Positions 8,519 through 17,414 of a stretch of DNA of 47,229 nt are shown here, in pieces. Origin of the DNA: Caldisericota bacterium (GTDB taxonomy: Bacteria; Caldisericota; Caldisericia; Caldisericales; Caldisericaceae); the NCBI GenBank assembly GCA_003650285.1, contig QMOQ01000003.1:1-47229 (forward strand). Direction: 5' to 3'. The notes below the pieces were generated by a model. It ran no database searches, had not been told where the DNA came from, and worked only from the letters and a program-made list of their open reading frames with translations. Position 1 is the first letter of the stretch, and every line of letters begins with the position of its first letter. The translations under genes were made by a program, and so were the position numbers.

Positions 8519-9226
8519 TTATATTCTTAGGTAACAATGTTTTACATTTTTTTTAATTTCTTCACAAAATGCATGCATTTCTTCTTTAGAAAAAGCTTTT
8601 TCGTTTTTGAATTTTTCAGAAACTGTTTTATCATAATGTGCGTTTTGCAGATAGTATCGTTTTGCTCCTTTTATAAGCAGTCCAATTTTTCTGAAACTGT
8701 CTTTTGTATGAATTTTTTTTATCGCTGTGGTTCTGAATTCATAATCTGGAGCATATTGCATTATAATATTTATACTTTCACTGATTTTATTTGTATCTAC
8801 TATTGTTCCGCAAACTTCCGAGTAGTTTTCAAGAGGCGCTTTTATATCCACAGCAAAGTAATCAACGAGTTGCTCGTCTATTAATTTCTTTATTATATCT
8901 GGATTTGAGCCATTTGAATCGATCTTGATAAGATACCCCATTTTTTTTATTTGTTTAATTGTTTTTAGCAGGCCTTCTTGCATAGTAGGTTCTCCTCCAG
9001 TTAATTCTACAGCTTCAAGTAAGCCCTTTCTTTTTTTTAAAAATGAAAGCACATTGCTAACGGGAATAGGTGGTTCAAAAAGGTGGGGTAATACGAGTTC
9101 GGGGTTGTGGCAATATGGACATCTGAAATTACACCCCTGAGTGAATATGATGGCGCATGTTTTGCCAGGATAGTCGATTAAGGAAAACTTATTAAATCCA
9201 CCAATGCTTATTGTATTTTTTATCAT
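8519..9226 (-). CDS. Radical SAM protein, anaerobic ribonucleotide reductase activase-like (NrdG2 type)
   Basis: 235 aa. Predicted to use S-adenosylmethionine and a [4Fe-4S] cluster to install the glycyl radical on class III ribonucleotide reductase. The cluster motif is GCNFRCPYCHNPE (CxxxCxxC, cysteines near residues 32-39), preceded by SLIDYPGKTCAIIFTQ, typical of the NrdG2 type. The GGE SAM-binding motif is ELTGGEPTMQ, and YFAVDIKAPLENY also fits the family. Family members activate various glycyl radical enzymes, and no nrdD is adjacent, so the partner is unknown. No good ribosome binding site precedes the ATG at 9226. The gene is divergent from pth. Confidence 0.88.
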   Translation of the reverse strand: MIKNTISIGGFNKFSLIDYPGKTCAIIFTQGCNFRCPYCHNPELVLPHLFEPPIPVSNVLSFLKKRKGLLEAVELTGGEPTMQEGLLKTIKQIKKMGYLIKIDSNGSNPDIIKKLIDEQLVDYFAVDIKAPLENYSEVCGTIVDTNKISESINIIMQYAPDYEFRTTAIKKIHTKDSFRKIGLLIKGAKRYYLQNAHYDKTVSEKFKNEKAFSKEEMHAFCEEIKKNVKHCYLRI

Positions 9227-9358
9227 TTTTTATTTGTTGTGAAATTCTTGTTGATAATATTTTGGGTTCCAGGTAGCAAACAAAAATATTTACAGCCAGA
9301 AAGTATAGGAATCCTCATTAACCCTCCTTTTTCAACATTTTACTATTTTTTCATTTTC

Positions 9359-9386
9359 TTGCAATAAATGTCTAATCATTTAAAAT
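9359..9386 (+). promoter_or_regulatory. Candidate sigma-70-type promoter of pth-mfd-mazG
   Basis: TTGCAA, a 16-base spacer, then TAAAAT, ending 21 bases before the pth ATG at 9408. It is the best match in the 181-base divergent intergenic region. Confidence 0.5.
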
Positions 9387-9391
9387 GATTA
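9373..9391. promoter_or_regulatory. Perfect 19-bp palindrome over the pth -10 region (operator candidate)
   Basis: TAATCATTTAAAATGATTA is a perfect inverted repeat around one central base. It covers the candidate -10 and ends four bases before the GGTGAG ribosome binding site. In AT-rich DNA such palindromes can be chance; no regulator is identified. Confidence 0.4.
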
Positions 9392-9407
9392 CTTGGTGAG
9401 ATATGAT

Positions 9408-9977
9408 ATGTATGGAATAATTGGGCTTGGAAATGTTGGAGAAGAATATAAAGGTACCAGGCATAATACTGGTTTTATGGTGATTGATGCTTTGGCATCT
9501 AAATGGAAAATTACACTAAAAAAAGTAAAATATTTTTCATTTTATAGCAAAGGAACAGTTAAACGAGGTAGAAATAAAGAAGCAGTTGCATTAGTGAAAC
9601 CTATTACATATGTGAATCTTTCAGGGCTTGCTGTAAAGCCCTTTATTGATGATTTGATGCTTCCTACCTCTCATCTTATTATTATTCATGATGATCTTGA
9701 TATTCCAATCGGGAAGTTTAAAATAAAAATAGGTGGGGGCCCCGGGGGTCATAAAGGCATTACTTCCGTTCTTTCGCTTGTCGACTCAAATTTTATCAGA
9801 ATCAAGGTAGGAATAGGAAGGCCTCTAGTAAAAACTGAAACAGTAGATTATGTGCTTTCTCAGTTTAGTCTTGAAGAAAAAACCACAATGGACCAAGTTA
9901 TAAACGATGTTACGGAAGCAGTTGAGTTGATTATTTTTGAAGGCATTGAGAAGGCACAAACAGTTTATAATAAATGA
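9408..9977 (+). CDS. pth: Peptidyl-tRNA hydrolase
   Basis: Releases tRNA from peptidyl-tRNA that has dropped off the ribosome, in the cytoplasm. 189 aa from the ATG at 9408, preferred over the TTG at 9393 because it gives the family start MYGIIGLGNVGEEYKGTRHN and has GGTGAG seven bases upstream. Conserved elements are TRHNTGFMVIDAL (catalytic His), PITYVNLSG, HDDLDIPIGKFKIKIGGGPGGHKGITS and RIKVGIGRP. The length matches bacterial Pth (about 190 aa). The stop overlaps the mfd start by 4 bases, a common pth-mfd arrangement in bacteria. Confidence 0.95.
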   Translation: MYGIIGLGNVGEEYKGTRHNTGFMVIDALASKWKITLKKVKYFSFYSKGTVKRGRNKEAVALVKPITYVNLSGLAVKPFIDDLMLPTSHLIIIHDDLDIPIGKFKIKIGGGPGGHKGITSVLSLVDSNFIRIKVGIGRPLVKTETVDYVLSQFSLEEKTTMDQVINDVTEAVELIIFEGIEKAQTVYNK

Positions 9978-12900
9978 AATTTGAAGATCTATTTGAAAAT
10001 TCTGAAAGGATTATTCAAACTTCAGACAAAGAAAAAATTTTTATCTCACCAGATTTTGGTGTATTAGTAAAAGCAATTATCAATAAACTAAAGGACGACA
10101 ACATTATTATTATCACAAGAGATTTTGAAGATGCAAAATTACTTAGACGTATTGTTCCTGGCGGTTTACTAAATCCAGAATTTGGGTTGCATCCATTCGA
10201 AAACGGTTTTGTAGGTGAAGACAGAATTGCCAAAAAGATTGAATTTCTTAATTCATTTTACAAAAAAGAGGGAAGAAAAATTATTATTTCTTCTTTAAAA
10301 GGCCTGTTTGATCCTGTAATCCCAAAGAAATATGTTAAAGAACTCTATATTAAAAAAAATGGGAAAGTAAGTATTAGCAAACTTTCCCGTACTCTTGCCA
10401 ATTTTGGTTACAGACGGACTTTAGAAGTAGCAGAACGTGGCGAATTTTCGGTAAAGGGCAATATTATTGATATCTATACGTTTACTCATGAAAAGCCCAT
10501 TCGAGTACTTTATGGAGAAGAAGACAAAATAGAAGTACTAAAATTCTTTAACATAGAGACAAGGCGGTCAGAAAGCGTTCTTTCTTCTATTGAACTGTAT
10601 CCTATTAATTATTTTCTTTTTCCTGAGGGAATATGGAAGAAGGCTTTCGAACGGGTGAAATTATGCTTAAGAAATAAGAAAAATGAATACTTAAAGGATT
10701 CAGTGATGGAAGATTTTGCTGCTTTAAGGGAAGGCGATACGGTAGGAATCAACTATTACTTCCAATTTTTTTCAAACAAAGGCATTGTCTCGTATCCATC
10801 TCTTATCGATGAAATTAATTGCTTCACAAAAATAATTTACAAAACAATTGATACTAAGAACTTTATGAGAGAAACAAAAGAAGTATATGAGAAGAGTGTA
10901 GACACAGGTGAAATCATTCCTCTTTCTTTAGATATAATTGGAAAAGGTTTAGAATCAATAGAAAAGGGGAAAATTGTGTATTTAAGTAAGTTTTCCGATT
11001 CCGGAAAATATGTTGAACTACCTATCAAACCTCTCTCAGAAAATTTTCTCGCACTTTCTTCTTTTAAAGATTTCATATTAAGTTATCTTGACGAAAAAAA
11101 CATAATCATCATTACAGAGGAATATGAACGGGTAAAGGAATTAATCGATATTTATGAGATTTCGCCATCTAAATTAGAAAAACTGCAATTAATAGACGGG
11201 TACATGGAGCAGGGAATAGAAACCGAAAAAGTTTTGGTTTTGACTGATAAAGAATTGTTTCCGCACTATAAAATACGCAAATTGGCAAGGAAATTATTGT
11301 TTAGCGAAAAAATTGTGAGTGTTGAAGAATTAGAAACAGGCAATTATGTTGTTCATAAAGATTTTGGTATAGGAATATTCAAAGGACTTGTAAAACTTAA
11401 AATGGGAGACAGCGAAAGCGAATATCTCCTTATAGAGTATAGAGATGGCGAGAAATTATATGTTCCAATGGAAAGGATAGGTTTCGTCGAAAGATACATC
11501 GGAGACAGGCGAATTATTTCACTAAGTAAACTCCACGGTAAGGAATGGGGAAATATAAAGGAGAAAGCAAGAGAGAATGCGCAAAAACTTGCAAGGAAAC
11601 TTTTGCAGGTGCAGGCTGAAAGGACTTTGAGAGGCGGATTTTCATTTAAGTCCTTTAGAGAGGAAGAGAAAATTTTAGATCTCTCTTTTCCTTATGAATT
11701 AACAGATGGCCAGGAGGTAGCGCTAACGGAAGTAATGTTAGATATGGAAGCAGATAAACCAATGGATAGGCTAGTATGCGGTGATGTTGGATATGGTAAG
11801 ACTGAAATTGCAATAAGGGCTGCTTTTAAGGCCGTGATGAACGGAAAACAAGCGGTAGTGCTTGTGCCTACCACAATTCTTGCTATGCAGCACGGGAGAA
11901 TTTTCAGGGAACGGCTTCATCTTTTTCCAATCGAGATTGATGTGCTCTCACGTTTTACGTCTAAAGAACATACGAATACAATATTAAAGAAATTGAAAGC
12001 AGGAACGCTGGATATATTAATTGGTACGCATCGAATTTTATCAAAAGATGTAAAACTCAAAAATTTGGGTTTGCTTATTGTTGATGAGGAACAGAAATTT
12101 GGCGTCCGGGACAAGGAAAAAATTAAAGAGCTTTGTGCAAATATCGATATTCTTACGCTTACCGCAACGCCAATTCCCCGCACATTGCATTCTTCTTTGA
12201 TTAACCTGAGGTCTATCTCGCTCATCAATACTCCGCCTATGGGAAGGTTTCCTATAAAAACGTTTGTGATGCCTTTAAATTGGGAAGTTATCGTAAAAGC
12301 GATTCAGTTTGAGCTAAATAGAAAAGGGCAGGTGTTTTTTGTTCACAATAAAATTGAAAATATCTATGAGTTTACTGAGAAATTAAAAAATTTATTAAAA
12401 GATACTAGCGCAAGAATTAGCGTTGTGCACGGAAAAATGGACAAAGGGGACATTGAGCGGGTTATGCTTTTATTTTACCAGGGGAAAATAGATGTACTTG
12501 TTTCTACGACAATTATAGAAAACGGACTTGATATACCTACGGTGAATACATTAATTGTAGATACTGCCGAGAACTTTGGGCTTTCGCAGATGTATCAATT
12601 AAGAGGAAGAATAGGAAGGTCTCATATTAATGCATTTGCATATTTCTTTTTTACGAAAAATAAAAGCTTAAAAGCTGTCGCAGAAGAACGTCTGGAAACG
12701 ATAAAGGAATTTGAAGGCAAGGGAGCAGGGATAAAAATTGCCATGAAAGACCTTGAGATAAGGGGAGCGGGGAACATGCTTGGAAAAGAACAACATGGAC
12801 ACATTGTATCTGTTGGTTATAATATGTATGTGAATTTACTTGATGAAGCAGTAGCAGAGCTTAAGGGTAAAAAAATAATTGAAACGAAAGACGTTTTAGT

Positions 12901-13333
12901 ACGACTAAAGGAAAAATACTATATTCCTTCTAGATATATTTCAGTAAATAGTGAAAGAATGAATTACTATAGAAGAATTACTGGAGCAAAAGATTCATTA
13001 GAAATTAATAATATTCGAGAGGAGCTTGTTGATAGGTTTGGAAAAATTCCTCCTGAAGTGGAAAATTTATTGAAAATAGGTATTATAGAAGCTGACGCAC
13101 GTGATATAGGTATAAAGGAAATATTCCAGGAAGGGAAGAGGGTATTCTTCAGTGTAGACAAAAAGAATACTCTTTCTTTGAAAAACGTTAAGATGTTTCT
13201 TGATAAAAGTAAAAAAGCGAGATTTGGAGAAGATTACCTTTCTTTTGAGACGGGAAAAGATATAATTGTAGAAGTGTTGAATGCACTAAATATACTTAGA
13301 GAGGAAAGAAATTATGCTAAATTGGATTATTAA
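9974..13333 (+). CDS. mfd: Transcription-repair coupling factor Mfd
   Basis: ATP-dependent DNA translocase that pushes stalled RNA polymerase off the template and recruits UvrA for nucleotide excision repair. 1119 aa, slightly shorter than E. coli Mfd (1148). Order seen: UvrB-like N-terminal region (residues ~1-330), the RNA polymerase-interacting/CarD-like domain around 450-530 (GNYVVHKDFGIGIFKGL), then the helicase with Walker A CGDVGYGKTEIA, DEEQKFGV (DEEQ box), TLTATPIPRTL and GRIGRSHINAFAYFF (motif VI), and the TRCF C-terminal domain. The start overlaps pth and the end overlaps mazG by 20 bases, indicating one transcription unit. Confidence 0.97.
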   Translation: MKFEDLFENSERIIQTSDKEKIFISPDFGVLVKAIINKLKDDNIIIITRDFEDAKLLRRIVPGGLLNPEFGLHPFENGFVGEDRIAKKIEFLNSFYKKEGRKIIISSLKGLFDPVIPKKYVKELYIKKNGKVSISKLSRTLANFGYRRTLEVAERGEFSVKGNIIDIYTFTHEKPIRVLYGEEDKIEVLKFFNIETRRSESVLSSIELYPINYFLFPEGIWKKAFERVKLCLRNKKNEYLKDSVMEDFAALREGDTVGINYYFQFFSNKGIVSYPSLIDEINCFTKIIYKTIDTKNFMRETKEVYEKSVDTGEIIPLSLDIIGKGLESIEKGKIVYLSKFSDSGKYVELPIKPLSENFLALSSFKDFILSYLDEKNIIIITEEYERVKELIDIYEISPSKLEKLQLIDGYMEQGIETEKVLVLTDKELFPHYKIRKLARKLLFSEKIVSVEELETGNYVVHKDFGIGIFKGLVKLKMGDSESEYLLIEYRDGEKLYVPMERIGFVERYIGDRRIISLSKLHGKEWGNIKEKARENAQKLARKLLQVQAERTLRGGFSFKSFREEEKILDLSFPYELTDGQEVALTEVMLDMEADKPMDRLVCGDVGYGKTEIAIRAAFKAVMNGKQAVVLVPTTILAMQHGRIFRERLHLFPIEIDVLSRFTSKEHTNTILKKLKAGTLDILIGTHRILSKDVKLKNLGLLIVDEEQKFGVRDKEKIKELCANIDILTLTATPIPRTLHSSLINLRSISLINTPPMGRFPIKTFVMPLNWEVIVKAIQFELNRKGQVFFVHNKIENIYEFTEKLKNLLKDTSARISVVHGKMDKGDIERVMLLFYQGKIDVLVSTTIIENGLDIPTVNTLIVDTAENFGLSQMYQLRGRIGRSHINAFAYFFFTKNKSLKAVAEERLETIKEFEGKGAGIKIAMKDLEIRGAGNMLGKEQHGHIVSVGYNMYVNLLDEAVAELKGKKIIETKDVLVRLKEKYYIPSRYISVNSERMNYYRRITGAKDSLEINNIREELVDRFGKIPPEVENLLKIGIIEADARDIGIKEIFQEGKRVFFSVDKKNTLSLKNVKMFLDKSKKARFGEDYLSFETGKDIIVEVLNALNILREERNYAKLDY

Positions 13334-14510
13334 AAACGAGATTGCTGTAGATTCGATGCCTTTAAAAAATAAGATGAAAGAAGCGCAGAGAGAAGGAGTT
13401 AAGGCAATCATTTTGCTTGCAAATGAACCTATACCTAAAGAATGGATTCCTTGCAATATAACACATAAATGCTTTTCTGCTGATATTTTTTTGCAGTCCG
13501 ATCTAATTGAATTAAGAGAATTTTTTCTTTACTCTGGATTTTTGAAGCGAATAAGGTTCCCGTTTGTTATTTATTATGAAAACGATTTGCCTTCAGTATC
13601 TATGTTGGCCGCTCTCTATTTGGTATACAATGGGGAAAAAGTTGTAAACGCCATTAAAACGGTAGAGAGTAAAGTTATATTAAACTGGACGGATGAGCAG
13701 AAGGGTTTTATGTACAATATAGCAGATCATATAAAATTATTTTACTTAAATAAAAGAATGACCAAATTTTATGAGGCAGATATGCAGGTCCAGCTGCTGC
13801 GAAAGTTGTGCCCATGGGATAGAGAGCAAACACATAAATCGCTTATCCCTGAACTTATAGAGGAGCCGTTAGAACTTGTGCAGGCAATAAAAAAAGAATC
13901 CTTTTCCTCCATAACAGAGGAATTAGGGGATGTGCTGCTTCAAATTCTTTTACATAGCGTAATTGGGGAAGAAGAAGGAAAGTTTAGCCTGGATGAAGTT
14001 TTAGATGGACTTTTCGATAAGATGTATAGGAGACACCCGCATGTATTTGGTGAGAGCAGTGTAAAGCAAAGCAATGAAGTATTAAAACAGTGGGAAGCGA
14101 TTAAAAAGATAGAGAAAAATGGTCGTTCCGTGGATATAGCTAAAGTACTTGCAGGTTTAATTTCTGCATTTGATATACAGGATGAAGCGCGGAAGCGCGG
14201 ATTTGACTTTTCTCACATCGATCAAATTATGCAAAAAGTGAAGGAAGAGTTGGATGAAGTTAAAATGGAGATTGAGCAAGGGAGAGACCCGGCTAGTGAA
14301 ATAGGGGATCTTCTTTTTTCTGTGGTGAATCTTTCCAGATTTTCGGATGTAGATCCTGCGCATGCTTTATTTCTTTCCATGGAAAAATTTAGGGAAAGAT
14401 TTGAAAAAATTAGAGAAAAAACAGATAATAAGATAGAAAAATTTTCGGATAAACAACTTGGTGAAATTTGGGAGCAAATAAAAAAGGATGAACGAAGAGA
14501 AAAAAATTAG
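13314..14510 (+). CDS. mazG: MazG nucleotide pyrophosphohydrolase with an N-terminal degenerate DSP phosphatase-like domain
   Basis: 398 aa. Residues ~160-398 are a standard tandem MazG: LRKLCPWDREQTHKSLIPELIEEP, EELGDVLLQILLH (EExxE/ExxD metal sites), MYRRHPHVFGE, and a second domain with VKEELDEVKMEI and EIGDLLFSVVNLSR. MazG hydrolyses (d)NTPs to monophosphates and so cleans non-canonical or excess nucleotides. Residues 1-~148 are extra. They follow the layout of small dual-specificity phosphatases: NWIIKNEIAVDSMP, GVKAIILL, then PFVIYYENDLPSVSMLAALYLVYNG where HCxxGxxRS is expected. Tyr88 stands at the catalytic Cys position and Ser94 at the Arg position, so the domain should be inactive. 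The ATG overlaps mfd and has GAGAGGAAAG before it. The MazG call is certain; the phosphatase resemblance is my own pattern reading. Confidence 0.92.
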   Translation: MLNWIIKNEIAVDSMPLKNKMKEAQREGVKAIILLANEPIPKEWIPCNITHKCFSADIFLQSDLIELREFFLYSGFLKRIRFPFVIYYENDLPSVSMLAALYLVYNGEKVVNAIKTVESKVILNWTDEQKGFMYNIADHIKLFYLNKRMTKFYEADMQVQLLRKLCPWDREQTHKSLIPELIEEPLELVQAIKKESFSSITEELGDVLLQILLHSVIGEEEGKFSLDEVLDGLFDKMYRRHPHVFGESSVKQSNEVLKQWEAIKKIEKNGRSVDIAKVLAGLISAFDIQDEARKRGFDFSHIDQIMQKVKEELDEVKMEIEQGRDPASEIGDLLFSVVNLSRFSDVDPAHALFLSMEKFRERFEKIREKTDNKIEKFSDKQLGEIWEQIKKDERREKN

Positions 14511-15549
14511 CGGTAAACAGTTAGTAAAGGAAACGGTCTATGCAATTCTTGCAGGTATTGCAGGTATTGTATTTGTTTCAATTATCACGCATAATTGGAA
14601 TTTTATTTCAATGATAAGATCATTTAAAATTTCCTATCTTGTCTTTGCCTTTTTTTTAATGTTTTTTGATTGGATTATTGAAGCATATGTGATAAAAATT
14701 ATTGCAGATGCACTTGAGTATAAGATAGTATTTAGGGATTGTTTGAATATATTTCTCATAGGAGGGTTTTTTTCTCGCATTACTCCTTTTGCTGGAGGGG
14801 GAGGAGAACCGTTTCAGATATTCTTACTTTCGCGAGATAATGCGGTAAAACCAGGGGATTCTACAGCCATTGTTGCTATTAAAACATTTATCGGGACATT
14901 CACACGGCTTTCTGTTTTTGCGCTTCTTCCAATGTGGATTGCTCTTACGAAAACACAATGGCATCTTTCTAAGACAACTAATAATTTGATAAATACGGGA
15001 ATAATCCTTACTTTAATATTTTTTTTATTTTTTATTTTTTCTGTGTTTAAACCACATGTTGTTGAAAAATGGATAGAAAATTTATCGAGGAAAAAGTTTT
15101 TTAGTAGAATCATTCCCAAGGCGAAAGTGGAAAATTCCATAGAGCAGATGAGAAAGATAGTTATAGATTTTGAAACAGCACGCAACAAAATGTTTAAATC
15201 GCGAAAAGTATATATATTACATGCTTTTATATTAAGCTTTGTATCCTGGGGTTTGGTGCTATTTACTCCAGTGATCCTCCTTAGGGGCTTAGGTGTGCAA
15301 TCTCCTTGGCCACAAATTGTTATTACAGCTCTCATTTTTTTTATTGCCTCAGCTTATATACCCACACCGGGTGGGAGTGGCACTGCAGAGATAGGAATTT
15401 TGGCTCTATTTGCAGGGCTTATTCCGCAACCGCTTATTGGTGTGTTTGTTATTGTTTGGAGAGTATTTTCTCATTATTTGCTAATTATTTTTGGTGGGGT
15501 AACAACTTGGATCAATCTTTCTAAAAAGAAAAAATCTAAACCCCACTAA
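14488..15549 (+). CDS. Flippase-like integral membrane protein (LPG synthase TM / UPF0104 family)
   Basis: 353 aa with about eight hydrophobic segments, for example ILAGIAGIVFVSIIT, ISYLVFAFFLMFFDWII and WPQIVITALIFFIASAYIP. Family landmarks are FLIGGFFSRITPFAGGGGEPFQ and ASAYIPTPGGSGTAEIG, the PF03706 signature also found in the membrane half of MprF (lysyl-phosphatidylglycerol flippase). There is no aminoacyl-transferase domain, so lysylation of lipid is unlikely; lipid or lipid-linked transport is inferred from the family. It overlaps mazG by 23 bases and, at its 3' end, overlaps the convergent phosphoesterase by 14 bases. Confidence 0.85.
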   Translation: MNEEKKISGKQLVKETVYAILAGIAGIVFVSIITHNWNFISMIRSFKISYLVFAFFLMFFDWIIEAYVIKIIADALEYKIVFRDCLNIFLIGGFFSRITPFAGGGGEPFQIFLLSRDNAVKPGDSTAIVAIKTFIGTFTRLSVFALLPMWIALTKTQWHLSKTTNNLINTGIILTLIFFLFFIFSVFKPHVVEKWIENLSRKKFFSRIIPKAKVENSIEQMRKIVIDFETARNKMFKSRKVYILHAFILSFVSWGLVLFTPVILLRGLGVQSPWPQIVITALIFFIASAYIPTPGGSGTAEIGILALFAGLIPQPLIGVFVIVWRVFSHYLLIIFGGVTTWINLSKKKKSKPH

Positions 15550-16273
15550 ACAATCTATCTCCTAAAAAGTTTGGAAGATGAGCTTTAATTATTTTTTTAT
15601 AAACTGCTTCTATGTTATATTGAAAACGTACAATTTCCATAGTGTTGTAAGAAGTATCATAGATTGCAAAGGCGCCTTCGGGATTTCCATCTCTTGGTTG
15701 TCCTACACTTCCGACATTAATGAGGTATTGATTGTCTTTTTGTAGTATAAACTTACAACCTTCTATACAAGAATAATAACTTATTTTTTTATTTTTAGTT
15801 TGTATAAAATAACCTGCAACATGCGAATGGCCGAAAAATCCAATTTGGGTTTTGATGTCTGTAAAGTTTTTTACTGCGTCTTGTGCGGTTATTAGATATT
15901 CAAAAGGGTTTTTCTCATCAAATGTTCCATGAAAAATAGTAAAATTATCTTGCTCTGAAAAAAAGGGAAGATTTCGAAGAAAAGTTTTTGAATTTTTGGA
16001 AAGCTTTTTTCTTGTCCATCTGATAGCAAGGCGTGCGTAAGTATTAAAAGATTGTTCTTCATTTATACAATTTATGGCATAATCATGGTTTCCTATAACT
16101 GAATGAATATGGAGTTCTTTAAGTATTGTTATGCATTCTTCAGGATCAGGCCCGTATCCCACAATGTCTCCACAACATATGATTGATTCAACGCCTTTAT
16201 CTTTCATTTTACCGATTACAGCGTTAAGGGCTTCCACATTGCTATGTATATCTGAAATAATTCCATATTTCAT
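15536..16273 (-). CDS. Calcineurin-like metallophosphoesterase (YfcE/MJ0936-like)
   Basis: 245 aa dinuclear-metal phosphoesterase. Metal motifs in order are YGIISDIHSNVEAL (DxH), ICCGDIVGYGP (GDxxG), SVIGNHDYA (GNHD), FGHSHVAGYF (GHxH) and LINVGSVGQPRDGNP. It matches the Metallophos_2 group; the natural substrate is not predictable (phosphodiesters are typical for relatives). It probably stands alone, after the terminator that closes the opp operon. The AAGGAGG upstream is about 26 bases from the ATG, too far for a normal ribosome binding site, yet MKYGIISDIHSN is the expected N-terminus. Confidence 0.9.
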   Translation of the reverse strand: MKYGIISDIHSNVEALNAVIGKMKDKGVESIICCGDIVGYGPDPEECITILKELHIHSVIGNHDYAINCINEEQSFNTYARLAIRWTRKKLSKNSKTFLRNLPFFSEQDNFTIFHGTFDEKNPFEYLITAQDAVKNFTDIKTQIGFFGHSHVAGYFIQTKNKKISYYSCIEGCKFILQKDNQYLINVGSVGQPRDGNPEGAFAIYDTSYNTMEIVRFQYNIEAVYKKIIKAHLPNFLGDRLFSGV

Positions 16274-16356
16274 GTTGTTGTATTATGTAAAATGTTTATC
16301 CTCCTTTTTCAGAATTATATCATTTCTTTTGTAATTTCATATATTTTTATATAAAT

Positions 16357-16394
16357 AAAATAGACCGGGTATATTAAAAACCCCGGTCTATTTT
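16357..16394 (-). terminator. Strong hairpin terminator after the opp operon
   Basis: AAAATAGACCGGG and CCCGGTCTATTTT form a 13-bp stem with a 12-base loop. On the - strand it is followed by an AT-rich run beginning ATTTATAT. It lies 19 bases after the oppF stop and separates opp from the phosphoesterase gene. The U-tract is broken, but the stem is strong. Confidence 0.8.
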
Positions 16395-16412
16395 ATGATG
16401 ATTAATTTAAAA

Positions 16413-17414
16413 TTAAGATTTCTTTGTGAATTCTGTCTTTCCACCCTTTTTAACAAAATGACAGGCTGTGAAGTGACCACTTCCTATGTCAACTAATTGA
16501 GGCATTTTTTCTGCACAGATATCTTTTGCATATATACAGCGAGTTCTGAATACGCACCCTGAAGGTGGATTTATTGGCGAAGGAATATCGCCTGCCAGGA
16601 TAATTCTTTCCTTTTTAATTTCAGGGTCAGGAATTGGTATTGCAGAGAGCAAAGCCTGTGTATACGGGTGCAGTGGATTATTAAATAATTCTTGTGTATT
16701 CGCTATTTCCATAAGCTTTCCGAGGTACATAACCCCAATTCTATCGGAAACATGCCTTACTACAGCTAGGTTGTGCGCAATAAATAAATATGTAAGGGAA
16801 AGTTTTTGTTGAAGATCCATTAACAGATTCAGCACTTGAGATTGGATGGATGCATCCAGTGCTGAAACTGGCTCATCTGCAACAATGAATTTTGGATTAA
16901 GCACAATAGCTCTTGCTATACCTATCCTTTGTCTTTGCCCTCCAGAAAATTCATGCGGGTATCTACGTAAATATTCCGGGCGTAACCCCACAACTTTCAT
17001 TGTTTCTATTGCTTTTTCCTCCTGTTCTTTTTTATTTCCTACGCGATGTACAAACAATGGTTCCCTAATAATTTCTCCGACTGGAAGACGAGGATTTAAT
17101 GAACCATATGGATCTTGAAATATGATTTGCATGTCTCTTCTTAAGGGTCTCATTTCTGATGCAGAATAGTTTGTTATATCTATGTCTTCTGCAATAATTT
17201 GTCCAGCTGTGGGTTCTAAAAGCTTTAAGATGGTCTTTCCAGTAGTGGTTTTACCACTCCCACTTTCTCCTACAAGGGAAAATGTTTCTCCTTCGAAAAT
17301 ATTAAACGATATATCGTCAACAGCTTTAACCCAGGCGATTGGTTTACTGAAAACACCACCTACAACAGGGAAGTATTTTTTTAGATTTTTAACCTCCAAT
17401 ATTGATTTCTTCAT
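16413..17414 (-). CDS. oppF: Oligopeptide/dipeptide ABC transporter ATP-binding protein OppF-like
   Basis: Second ATPase of an Opp/Dpp-type importer. 333 aa from the ATG at 17414, chosen over the listed 17456 because AAGGAGGT lies just before it, it overlaps the oppD stop by 4 bases (ATGA), and MKKSILEVKNLKKYFP is a typical start. It has Walker A GESGSGKTT, Q-loop IIFQDPYGSLNPR, signature FSGGQRQRIGIARA, Walker B FIVADEPVSALD and the C-terminal oligo_HPY region SGCVFRTRCIYAKDIC, whose cysteines suggest the Fe-S or metal motif of this subfamily. OppF and DppF cannot be told apart by sequence alone. Confidence 0.93.
   Translation of the reverse strand: MKKSILEVKNLKKYFPVVGGVFSKPIAWVKAVDDISFNIFEGETFSLVGESGSGKTTTGKTILKLLEPTAGQIIAEDIDITNYSASEMRPLRRDMQIIFQDPYGSLNPRLPVGEIIREPLFVHRVGNKKEQEEKAIETMKVVGLRPEYLRRYPHEFSGGQRQRIGIARAIVLNPKFIVADEPVSALDASIQSQVLNLLMDLQQKLSLTYLFIAHNLAVVRHVSDRIGVMYLGKLMEIANTQELFNNPLHPYTQALLSAIPIPDPEIKKERIILAGDIPSPINPPSGCVFRTRCIYAKDICAEKMPQLVDIGSGHFTACHFVKKGGKTEFTKKS

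Noticed and set aside
14814-15335. 173-aa ORF on the - strand
   Set aside because: It lies wholly antisense to the clear flippase-like membrane gene and shows no family features; a shadow ORF.
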